Source: Lujinxingia litoralis
GTDB lineage: Bacteria; Myxococcota_A; Bradymonadia; Bradymonadales; Bradymonadaceae
Assembly (NCBI RefSeq): GCF_003260125.1
Contig: NZ_QHKO01000002.1
Location: 670,089 to 734,088, forward strand
DNA length: 64,000 bases
Reading direction: 5' to 3'
How positions within the stretch are numbered: the first letter of the stretch is position 1; each line of letters begins with the position of its first letter. The notes under the pieces were generated by a model. That model saw only the letters and a program-made list of their open reading frames with translations, did not search any database and was not told the origin of the DNA. Positions 17,539 to 24,889 of this stretch are shown piece by piece. A program made the position numbers and the translations under genes.

Positions 17539-18117
17539 ATGGCGAGCGATCGAAACCTGGTGTGGATTGACCTGGAGATGACCGGGCTGGACCCGAAGAC
17601 GTGCACGATTCTGGAGATCGCGACGATCGTGACGGACTCGCAGCTTCAGATTGTGGCCGAGGGGCCCAGCCTGGTGGTGCATCATCCCGATAAGGTGCTC
17701 GATGCGATGGATGCGTGGAACACCGAGCATCACGGAAGGTCTGGGCTGACCGCGGCGGTCAAGGCCTCGAAGGTGAGTCTGGCGCAGGCCGAGGCGCAGA
17801 CGTTGGCGTTTGTGCAGGAGCATTGTGCGCGAGGTTCGGCGCCGCTGTGCGGGAACTCGATCTGGCAAGATCGGCGCTTCCTGGCGGAGTACATGCCGCA
17901 GCTGGAGGCCTTTCTCCACTATCGGATCATCGATGTGTCGTCGGTCAAGGAGGTGGTACGCCGGTGGTATCCCGCCGGCGTGGCGATGCCTCCGCGCAAG
18001 GAACAGAGCCACCGGGCGCTGGACGATATCAAGGATTCGATTGAGGAGCTCAAGTTCTACCGTTCGGAGGTGTTTGTGGCGCCGGGCGGGAGTGCGACCT
18101 TTGCGACACGGCGCTGA
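17539..18117 (+). CDS. orn: Oligoribonuclease
   Basis: 192 residues, a DEDDh 3'-5' exonuclease that degrades the 2-5-mer end products of RNA decay and linear pGpG from cyclic-di-GMP breakdown. Motif I is VWIDLEMTGLD (residues 8-18), motif II is CGNSIWQDRRFL and motif III includes HRALDDIKDSIEELKFYR with the catalytic His. The ATG at 17539 gives MASDRNLVWIDLEMTG, close to other Orn N-termini; an upstream in-frame extension is not conserved. It is divergent from the large kinase gene, and its stop abuts the stop of the next kinase gene directly (18117/18118), leaving no space for a terminator. Confidence 0.96.
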   Translation: MASDRNLVWIDLEMTGLDPKTCTILEIATIVTDSQLQIVAEGPSLVVHHPDKVLDAMDAWNTEHHGRSGLTAAVKASKVSLAQAEAQTLAFVQEHCARGSAPLCGNSIWQDRRFLAEYMPQLEAFLHYRIIDVSSVKEVVRRWYPAGVAMPPRKEQSHRALDDIKDSIEELKFYRSEVFVAPGGSATFATRR

Positions 18118-19470
18118 TCACGACCAGGTGAGCAGTGCCCAGCCGATGGCCAGGATGATCAGTCCCAGGGCAATGCCGGTGACGATCTGGGCTTTTTGAG
18201 CGTCGGCCGCGGAGAGTGGGGCGGCGGCGTTGGGGGAACGCAGCTCGGTGGAGTCTTCAGGAGGGGGAGCGATGATGAGGTCGGCGGAGTCGGGGGCCGC
18301 GGCGCTCGGCTGGGCGGCCACCGCGGCGGGGCGCGGTGTGTTCTGGTGGGGCCGAGGTGGCGAGATGGCCGGAGGAATCATCTCGTCGGTGTTGGGAGAG
18401 CGCGGGGAGGTGGAGAGAAGATCATCCATGGAGGTGTCGATGATCGGGGCGGGGTCTTGGGGGGGAGCGTGCCGGCGAGACCACTGATTGTCGTCGAGCC
18501 AGCGCTTGATGGTCTGGCCCATTTCCAGGGCCGTTTGGAAGCGTTTGTCGGGGTCTTTGGCCAGGGCCCGGGTGATGATGGCCGCGAACTCCGGATCCAC
18601 CGAAGAGGGCAGCGGCGGGGGCGCCTGGTTCTGGTGGGCGAGGATCAGGGCGTAGGAGGAGTCCCCGTCGAAGGGGAGGCTGCCGGTGACGCATTCGTAG
18701 AGGACGACGCCCAGGGAGTAGAGATCGGCGCGGTGGTCGACGTCGGGATTTATGGCCTGTTCGGGGGCGAGATATTGGGGGGTGCCGTAGATCTGGCCGA
18801 CGACGCTTAAGAGGGGATCGGACTTCTGATCGGCGCGTTTGGCGATGCCGAAGTCGAGAATTTTAACGGCTTCGGAGCCATCTTCGGCGCGGGCCAGGAA
18901 GATGTTTTCGGGTTTGATGTCGCGGTGGACGAAGCCCGAGAGGTGGATCTGGTGAAGTCCCTTGAGGATCTGGAGCGCCAGGTGTGCAAGCTCCTCGGTG
19001 GGCAGCGCTTTATTGCGGTGAAGCCTGTCGAAGAGTTCCTCGCCGGTCAGAAGCTCCATGGAGAGGAAGGCGTGACCGTCGGGAGATTCCCCGAATTCGT
19101 AGACGCGCACCACGTGTTTGGAGCGGATGGCTCTGGAGATGCGGGCTTCGCGCTTGAAGCGCTCGATGATGCGCCAATCGTTAGCGAACTCGGCGGTGAT
19201 GACTTTGAGGGCGACGGGCCTGGAGCGTGAGCCGTCGTCTTTGAGGCGTTGTGCGGCGTAGATTTCGCCCATGCCGCCGGCGGCCACAAAGCCCAGGATG
19301 TGGTAGGAGCCGAAGCGTTTTCCCGGGAGGAGGACGCGGTTGAGTACCGCCTGGGAGTTGATGGAAGTACGTCTGGCGAGCTCTTCGACGGAGCTGGCAC
19401 GAATGAAGTCGATGCTGTCCTCGTCGAGGCCCTGGGAGTCAGGGGGCAGCTCGATCAGGGTGCTCTTCAC
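18118..19470 (-). CDS. Membrane-anchored Ser/Thr protein kinase
   Basis: 450 residues. A complete Hanks kinase: AAGGMGEIY near 63-71, Lys89 in VALKV, HRDIKPEN at 182-189, DFG at 206-208 and LAPEQ. A Pro/Ala/Ser-rich linker from about 345 leads to a single C-terminal transmembrane helix (about 425-448, VTGIALGLIILAIGWALL) ending WS. The helix has almost no residues after it, so the kinase is a tail-anchored cytoplasmic enzyme without an extracellular sensor. The start is uncertain: GTG at 19470 gives the most protein-like N-terminus, but no ribosome binding site is clear. An ATG at 19668 would add 66 Pro/Ser-rich residues and run into the divergent gene. Confidence 0.88.
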   Translation of the reverse strand: MKSTLIELPPDSQGLDEDSIDFIRASSVEELARRTSINSQAVLNRVLLPGKRFGSYHILGFVAAGGMGEIYAAQRLKDDGSRSRPVALKVITAEFANDWRIIERFKREARISRAIRSKHVVRVYEFGESPDGHAFLSMELLTGEELFDRLHRNKALPTEELAHLALQILKGLHQIHLSGFVHRDIKPENIFLARAEDGSEAVKILDFGIAKRADQKSDPLLSVVGQIYGTPQYLAPEQAINPDVDHRADLYSLGVVLYECVTGSLPFDGDSSYALILAHQNQAPPPLPSSVDPEFAAIITRALAKDPDKRFQTALEMGQTIKRWLDDNQWSRRHAPPQDPAPIIDTSMDDLLSTSPRSPNTDEMIPPAISPPRPHQNTPRPAAVAAQPSAAAPDSADLIIAPPPEDSTELRSPNAAAPLSAADAQKAQIVTGIALGLIILAIGWALLTWS

Positions 19471-19574
19471 AGGAGGCTCGCGGGGTAAAAGGGAGTTGTC
19501 CGGTAGTCGGGTTGTTGGCCGCTGTAGTATAGTCTGAAAGCAAGATGGTCCCAAGAGCGATTGAAGGGCGGCAG

Positions 19575-21248
19575 ATGAGCGAGCGAGCGGCAAAGGTCTG
19601 GCGGTGGCGTCTGGGGGCGCTTCTGATGGTGATTCTGGCGATGCTCGGTGGCTGTGATGGGTGCGCACCGGAGGCGCCTCCGGTGGGGGAGGCAGGGGCG
19701 CTGGCGCTGGGGAAGGTGGTGCCGCAGAGTGCCCAGGCGGTGGTATTTGCGGAGAAACTCACCTGGTTGGAGACCATGCTGGAGGGTGTCAAGGTACGCC
19801 TGGAAGGGGTGGTGGAGGAGGGCGGATTCGCCGAGGATGCCGGGGAACTCGGGGAGATCTGGCAGGTGGTGGGGGCGGGGGAAGAGTTGCCGGCGGTGGC
19901 GTATGTGGCGCACGGGCAGCTGGTGGTCGCGGGCTGGCGTCAGGAGGGGGGAAGGGTGCCCGATCCCGGGGCGATCTGGGGGCTGGAGGCGAAAGAGCAG
20001 GATCACGAGAAAGCCCGGGGAGCGCGCTGGTACGATGATGCCGGGAGGTTTCGGGGCTGGTCGGTGATCGACAGGCGGCGGTGGGCGGTGGGGTGGTTTA
20101 TCGACGCCGAGGGCGCGGGAGAGGGAGCCCGGGGCCTTGATGAGATCGTGATGGCGCTCGGGACGCAGGCGCTGGAAGTGGGGGCGCATCGGGAGTTTCT
20201 GGCCAGCAGTGCGGAGCGTCGGCTCTCGGCGATGATCGCTGCGGGAGCGCTCGCCCGAGGGTTGGGCGGGGAGGGGCATGCCGGGGTGTTGGCACAGCGC
20301 CTGGCCCGGGAGCTGGGGTGGGTGCATGTGCGCGGCGGTCTGGATGAGACTCGCGAGCGGGTGGAGTTGGAGGTTGCCACGCCGGGAGCGCCCGGGCTGG
20401 CGTCGGGGATGATCGATTTTGGTCGAGCCGAGGGGGAGTTGCCCATGGTGGGCGGGCTGGTGCGTCCGGGAGTGCTGGGGGTGGCGCGGCTCTCGGGAGA
20501 CCCGGGAGAGGTTGTGAGGTTTGTGCTCGGGGCGCTCTCTTCTGAAGATCGTCAGGGGTGGGAGCGCTGGGTCAAAGCCCTCGAAGAAGATCTTCGTGTG
20601 GATGTGATGAACGACGCGATCGGTCAGCTCGCCGGACAGGCGATGGTGGTGGTGTATGGCCTGGAGAATGCGTTTTTTGAGCAGGAGGGCGTGGAGGCCT
20701 GGGCGTCGCTGGTGCGGTTGAAGACCACACGTGATGCGGTGCTCCTGCCGATTAAGGAGCGTCGGCCGGTGGAGGATATGCTCAATTCGCTTACGCAGAT
20801 CAGTCGGGGGAAGCTCCAGCGTCAGGTGATTCGGCATATGATCCAGTACGCCTGGCTGGAGGATGGCGAGCTGAAGTGGGCGTTGATCCTGGGCGATGAT
20901 CATGTGTTGTTGGTCGATAGCGTGGTGGCTTTTGATCATGCCAATCGCTGGGAGCGCAGCGCGCAACCGCTGGGCGAGGGGCTGGCCCGTCGCGGTGTGG
21001 ATGCGCTTCTCGAAGGTGTGGAAGGCGGCGGAGTGTATGTGGAGTTAGGGGCGCTTCGGGGCATCTTTGAAGAGAAGGGGCGTGAGGATTTGGCGCGCTG
21101 GCTGACACCGGTCGAGGCGCTCAGCGTGCGTGCCGGAGAGCAGGGGCGCGCCGATCGGGCGGAGGTGAGGCTGTGGTTGGGCGAGGCCTGGGCCGGAGGC
21201 CCGTCGGAAGCGGGTGAGGTGAGTGCTGCCGCGGAGGTGGCACCGTGA
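19575..21248 (+). CDS. Large lipoprotein of unknown function
   Basis: 557 residues. The lipoprotein signal ends in MLGGC (Cys27). The body has alternating hydrophobic and charged segments without repeats or catalytic motifs, e.g. VVPQSAQAVVFAEKL near 50 and WGLEAKEQDHEKARG near 140. These faintly recall bacterial DUF3352-type extracytoplasmic proteins, but I cannot assign it. The ATG at 19575 places a short basic N-region before the hydrophobic core. The stop overlaps the start of luxC by four bases (GTGA), so the two are translationally coupled. That coupling is the only clue to function: an envelope lipoprotein made together with an acyl-CoA reductase. Confidence 0.72.
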   Translation: MSERAAKVWRWRLGALLMVILAMLGGCDGCAPEAPPVGEAGALALGKVVPQSAQAVVFAEKLTWLETMLEGVKVRLEGVVEEGGFAEDAGELGEIWQVVGAGEELPAVAYVAHGQLVVAGWRQEGGRVPDPGAIWGLEAKEQDHEKARGARWYDDAGRFRGWSVIDRRRWAVGWFIDAEGAGEGARGLDEIVMALGTQALEVGAHREFLASSAERRLSAMIAAGALARGLGGEGHAGVLAQRLARELGWVHVRGGLDETRERVELEVATPGAPGLASGMIDFGRAEGELPMVGGLVRPGVLGVARLSGDPGEVVRFVLGALSSEDRQGWERWVKALEEDLRVDVMNDAIGQLAGQAMVVVYGLENAFFEQEGVEAWASLVRLKTTRDAVLLPIKERRPVEDMLNSLTQISRGKLQRQVIRHMIQYAWLEDGELKWALILGDDHVLLVDSVVAFDHANRWERSAQPLGEGLARRGVDALLEGVEGGGVYVELGALRGIFEEKGREDLARWLTPVEALSVRAGEQGRADRAEVRLWLGEAWAGGPSEAGEVSAAAEVAP

Positions 21249-22345
21249 GTAAGTCGTGGCGAGTGGATGTGGAGGTGGGGCGTCGGGTGGTCGAGAGGTT
21301 CGCGCGGGAGGAGCGCGGGCTGGTCGAGGCGATGGTCGCCGATGGGTGGCCGGAGGCGATGGCGCGTGAAGGCCTGGCTCTGCACCTTCAGAGTTGGGAT
21401 GTGGAGCAAGCCGCCGGGCGCCTGGAGCGGGAGTTGGCGGCGGTGGGGCCGGGGCAGCGAGTGGTGTGGCCGAAGATGGTCAGCCATATCTGGCCGATGT
21501 TACCGGGGGCCGGCGTGGGGCCTGTGCTGCTGGGGGAGATGATCGGGGTGAAACAGGGGGTGCGCTTATCGAGGCGCGGGGCGTGTTTTGGCCGCAAGGT
21601 GTGTGAACTGGCGGGCTGGGAGGTGCTCCAGGGAGAGCGCTGGGGGGAGGCCGAGGTGGTGGTGGTCAGTGGCAGTGATGCGACGCTCCACGAGATCGGT
21701 CGCCTGGCACCCGGGGCGCGGGTGGTGGGCTACGGGCATCGGGTGAGTTTTGGAGTGCTGGTCGATGGAGTGGAGGTCGATCTTCAGGAGGAAGCTCGCC
21801 GCTTTGCGCGCGACGTGGTGATGTGGCGGCAGTCCGGTTGCTTCTCGGTGCGAGCGATCGTGGTGGTGGGTGAGGAGGCGCGCTGGCGGGCCTTTGGCAA
21901 GGCGCTGGCCGGATGTATCGCCGCGGAGGAAGCGCGCCTGGGGGCGGGGAAGATGGACGAGGTTCAGGAGGCCGCCCGCGCGCAGGGGCTGGCGTTGGCC
22001 CAGATGCAGGGAGAGGTCTATAGCGAAGGCGTGGGGTATGTGCGCCTGGCGCGCGAGGCCTTTGAGGGTGGCGAGCGTGGACCGCACGCCGTGAGTGTGC
22101 ATCGGGTTGAGGGGATCGCTGACCTGGCACCCGCGGTGGTGCAGCCGCGAGGGCAGGTGCAGGGCGTGGCGTTGGGTGGCGCGTGGGCAGGTCGGGAGGA
22201 CCTGCTGGAAGAGGTCGTCAGGCTGGGCGCCACGCGGGTGGCGCCGGCCGGGCAGATGCAGGCGCCGCCTCTTGCATGGTGGCATGACGGGCGAGCCAAC
22301 CTTTTGGGGTGGGCTCGCGTGGTGGAGGTGTCGGAGGTGGGTTAG
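21245..22345 (+). CDS. luxC: LuxC-type acyl-CoA/acyl-protein reductase
   Basis: 366 residues, aldehyde-dehydrogenase fold. LuxC reduces an activated fatty acyl group to fatty aldehyde with NADPH. Diagnostic blocks are VVVVSGSDATLHEI near 140, VVGYGHRVSFGVLVDG at 160-175 and the nucleophile region VMWRQSGCFSVRAIVV with Cys199. It is shorter than LuxC of luminous bacteria (around 480), mainly at the N-terminus. Here residues 1-70 are a helical segment of their own character, and the C-terminus is trimmed. Start is GTG at 21245, overlapping the preceding lipoprotein stop. The luxE partner is encoded immediately downstream on the opposite strand with interlocked stop codons. No luxAB, luxD or luxG is present in the window, so the aldehyde probably serves lipid metabolism rather than light. 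Confidence 0.85.
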   Translation: MSKSWRVDVEVGRRVVERFAREERGLVEAMVADGWPEAMAREGLALHLQSWDVEQAAGRLERELAAVGPGQRVVWPKMVSHIWPMLPGAGVGPVLLGEMIGVKQGVRLSRRGACFGRKVCELAGWEVLQGERWGEAEVVVVSGSDATLHEIGRLAPGARVVGYGHRVSFGVLVDGVEVDLQEEARRFARDVVMWRQSGCFSVRAIVVVGEEARWRAFGKALAGCIAAEEARLGAGKMDEVQEAARAQGLALAQMQGEVYSEGVGYVRLAREAFEGGERGPHAVSVHRVEGIADLAPAVVQPRGQVQGVALGGAWAGREDLLEEVVRLGATRVAPAGQMQAPPLAWWHDGRANLLGWARVVEVSEVG

Positions 22346-23454
22346 CGCGGGTCGAGCCCTTCGGCGATCTCTTCGATGGTCAGGCTGCAGCCGCGGAGTT
22401 CGGCTTCGGGAGCGCGACCCAGCAATTCGAGCGTGCCGTCCGGGTAGAGGGTGCCTCGGTCGGAGGTCTGGATGGCCAGCACGCTGTCGAGGTTTGCCAG
22501 ATCGATGAAGCGAATCAGGCCGGTTGCGCCGGGGGCGGTCAGGGGCTGCAGCGTGAGCGGGTCGACCACGGAGAGTTGCAGCCAGGGCGGCGCGGCCAGG
22601 CGACCGGTGGCGTCGGGGCCGTTGAGGGCGTCGGTGTAGGTCTGGCTGGAGAGCTCAGTCATCGAGTACTCGCTGATGCAGCGTTGGGCCGGCACCCCGA
22701 GGCGCTCTTCGAAAAGTCCGTAGAGATCTGCTTTGTCCAGGGTGCGCGAGCGCCCTTTGAAGCCGCCGGTTTCCATGAGGCGAGAGCCCGGGGGGAGACG
22801 CCAGGAACGGGTGGTGCGGTCGAGCAGCTCCACGTAACCAAAGGCTGTGCCCAGCAGCATGGTAGGGGTGTCGTCTTGCTCGGCCTGGTCGAGCGCGTGT
22901 TCCAGAGCTGCCAGATCCAGGTGCCAGGCGTTGTCCCGAAGCCCGATCACAAAGGTGCTCTCGGGGCTGCCCCAGCGCTCCATCAGCTCGCCGAGCATAA
23001 AGGAGAGGCTGCTATCGGGGAGATCGTCTGGCGAGGGGGCCAGGACGATCAGGCGCAGCGCTTGTTGGGAGGGGTTGCAGAAGCGCTCAAAGGTTGGGTG
23101 GAGGGAGGCGCGATAGAGCTCCAGGGTCGCAAAGTGGTGCTGACCCCGCTGCCCCTGGGTGGTGCCGCTGGTGCGAAAGGTGCGCGCGATCGAGGGACCG
23201 TGGAAGAGGTCGAGCACCTTGAACGCATCGGTGGGGACGGCCGGGATGAGGTTGAGATCGAGGTCGTCGGCCGGCGCTACGCCGCGGTTGGTGCAGAGGG
23301 TGCGGTAGGCGGCGTTGGTCTGATACTGGTAGGCGAAGAGCTCGCGCGCCAGGGAGGCAAAGCGCGTGGCAGGCCAGCTGAGAGGATCGGTGGTCGCTTC
23401 CCAGGAGGTGATGGCGCTGTGAATGTTACGAAAGATCTGGTCGCGTGAGGTCAT
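22342..23454 (-). CDS. luxE: LuxE-type acyl-protein synthetase
   Basis: 370 residues, of the ANL adenylating-enzyme superfamily. LuxE activates a fatty acid with ATP and transfers it via a thioester toward LuxC. Visible family blocks are IPAVPTDAFK near 68, RTSGTTQG near 92, LMETGGFKGRSR near 246, SEYSMTELSSQ near 280 and the closing SDRGTLYPDGTLELLGR. The SGTT phosphate-binding loop and the SEYSMTE motif are typical. Start: ATG at 23454; an in-frame ATG three codons upstream (23463) is equally possible, and neither has a strong ribosome binding site. It is convergent with luxC, sharing the TTAG stop overlap at 22342-22345. The divergent neighbour begins only about 70 bp away. Confidence 0.85.
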   Translation of the reverse strand: MTSRDQIFRNIHSAITSWEATTDPLSWPATRFASLARELFAYQYQTNAAYRTLCTNRGVAPADDLDLNLIPAVPTDAFKVLDLFHGPSIARTFRTSGTTQGQRGQHHFATLELYRASLHPTFERFCNPSQQALRLIVLAPSPDDLPDSSLSFMLGELMERWGSPESTFVIGLRDNAWHLDLAALEHALDQAEQDDTPTMLLGTAFGYVELLDRTTRSWRLPPGSRLMETGGFKGRSRTLDKADLYGLFEERLGVPAQRCISEYSMTELSSQTYTDALNGPDATGRLAAPPWLQLSVVDPLTLQPLTAPGATGLIRFIDLANLDSVLAIQTSDRGTLYPDGTLELLGRAPEAELRGCSLTIEEIAEGLDPR

Positions 23455-23524
23455 GGCAGGCATGGTGTGGTGGTAACGTTTTGTGAGAGGCGCTCGCCGG
23501 GGCTGGCGAAGGCGTGAGGGTAGC

Positions 23525-24181
23525 ATGGCGATCTGGGCAGAGAAACTCGCGGTGCGTGTGGGGCGCAACGAGGTGTGGGCGGGGGTGACTCTGCGCGCGG
23601 AGTCGGGCGTGCTGGTGGTCGTGCCGCAGGGGAGGAGTGAGGCTCGTCGCGCGTTGATGATGACCCTTCTGGGGCGAAAAAAGGCGGCAAGCGGGGCCTG
23701 TGGCCTGGACGGGCTGGAGGGTGCGGTGGGGTATGTTCCCGAGGGGGAGTGTGTGTACGGAGGGATGAAGGTGGCACGGCTGCTGGGCTACGCGGCGGAG
23801 CTGGGGCTGCGCGCGCTGGATGTGGAGGCGCGGGGGGCGCGGATCGAGGCCGTGATTCAGGAGCTGGGGCTGGCCGAGGTGCGTGAGGCGAAGGTGCGAG
23901 AGCTGGATGAGGTCGCGCGGTGGAAGGTGACGCTTGGCGAGGCGATGTTGCTGGGAGCGCGGGGATGGCTGGTGGAGATCGCCGGCGCCGACTCCGGGGC
24001 TAAACTCGAGGTGATGCGCGGGCTGGTGCGTGGGGGCGTGGCGGCGGTGGTATGCATGGACGAGGATGCGGCGGTGGCGCTGGTGGAGGCGACCGAGCAC
24101 GTGTGTGTGCCGGGACCTGAGGGAATGGGGTTCTGGGGGAATGCAGCCCGGTGGCGGACGTGTGCCGGGGAGGCGTTATGA
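23525..24181 (+). CDS. ABC-transporter ATPase-like protein with degenerate active site
   Basis: 218 residues following the layout of an ABC-2-type ATPase. The Walker A position reads PQGRSEARR (34-42), in place of PNGxGKTT. A Q-loop-like YVPEGECVYGGMKVARLLGYAAELGL follows at about 77-102. The signature region (LSGGQ) is replaced by LDEVARWKVTLG. A Walker B-like strand ends LVEIAGADSG. The catalytic Lys, the signature serine/glycines and the Walker B Asp-Glu pair are all missing, so it should not hydrolyse ATP. The conserved spacing argues for descent from an ABC ATPase that kept its fold. It is translationally coupled (ATGA) to the membrane protein downstream. Confidence 0.55.
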   Translation: MAIWAEKLAVRVGRNEVWAGVTLRAESGVLVVVPQGRSEARRALMMTLLGRKKAASGACGLDGLEGAVGYVPEGECVYGGMKVARLLGYAAELGLRALDVEARGARIEAVIQELGLAEVREAKVRELDEVARWKVTLGEAMLLGARGWLVEIAGADSGAKLEVMRGLVRGGVAAVVCMDEDAAVALVEATEHVCVPGPEGMGFWGNAARWRTCAGEAL

Positions 24182-24867
24182 TCGGGAGATGGTGGCCCGA
24201 GGCCTATGAGGTGGCAGTGCTGGCCGACCGGGAGTTGGAGGGCACCCTGAGTCGGGGGTGGGGGCTGTTGGGGCGTGTGCTGGTCGCGCCGGTGGCCGCC
24301 CTGATCGGGGGCCGGTTCGTCGCGGAGCCGGCGCATCTGTGGGTGGGCCTTGCTGTGGGGGTGTACGTGTGGGCGGCCGCGTTGGCCTGTGAGGCGGTGG
24401 AGCGGGGGCGATTGATGCGCGAGTTGTCGTTGGGGGTGCATGCCGGGGCGATGGTCGTAGCCAGGGTGCGGGCGGTGATTCCTGTGGCTGTGGTGGGCGT
24501 AGCCGGAGTGGGGGCGGTGGTGCAGCTCGGCGGTGGAGCGGGGGCGGCGGTGGGGTGGCTGGCCCTGACGCTTCTGGCCACCGCGTGGAGTGGGGTGGGG
24601 CTGGGCGTTATGGCGGCGCTCGGGACTGGAACGACCCGCCGCGCGCTGGTTGCGGTGGGGGGAGTGGCGGCTCTGATGGCGCTTTCTCCCGGCGCTGATT
24701 GGGCCGTCGGGTGGGTGCCGATGGCCACGGCCTACGGTGCGCTGGAGGCGTTTGGCGCACCGTTGCGCGATGTGTTTGTCGGCGCCGGGCGTCTGGTGAT
24801 GCTGGGGATGCACGGCGTGGTCATGATGATCCTGGCCGGATGGGTGCTGGCCAGGCGGCGGTGGTGA
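24178..24867 (+). CDS. ABC-2-type permease-like membrane protein
   Basis: 229 residues with about six hydrophobic segments (for example LGRVLVAPVAALIGG at 30-44, VGLAVGVYVWAAALA at 55-70 and AVIPVAVVGVAGVGAVV). The cytoplasmic loop RLMRELSLGVHAGAMVVARV is of the kind that docks ABC-2 permeases onto their ATPase. Start ATG at 24178 overlaps the stop of the pseudo-ATPase gene, so the two are stoichiometrically coupled. The substrate is unknown. With an inactive partner the pair may be a non-transporting membrane complex, or may borrow an active ATPase encoded elsewhere. Confidence 0.65.
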   Translation: MIGRWWPEAYEVAVLADRELEGTLSRGWGLLGRVLVAPVAALIGGRFVAEPAHLWVGLAVGVYVWAAALACEAVERGRLMRELSLGVHAGAMVVARVRAVIPVAVVGVAGVGAVVQLGGGAGAAVGWLALTLLATAWSGVGLGVMAALGTGTTRRALVAVGGVAALMALSPGADWAVGWVPMATAYGALEAFGAPLRDVFVGAGRLVMLGMHGVVMMILAGWVLARRRW

Positions 24868-24889
24868 TGATCATGAGCACGAGGCGGCG

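Noticed and set aside
19471..19668. N-terminal extension of the kinase at 18118 starting from an ATG at 19668
   Set aside because: The extra 66 residues are Pro/Ser/Arg-rich and overlap the divergent lipoprotein gene; the start near 19470 fits better.
21245..23454. A bioluminescence operon
   Set aside because: Only luxC and luxE are present and they are convergent; luxA, luxB, luxD and luxG are missing, so light production cannot be claimed.
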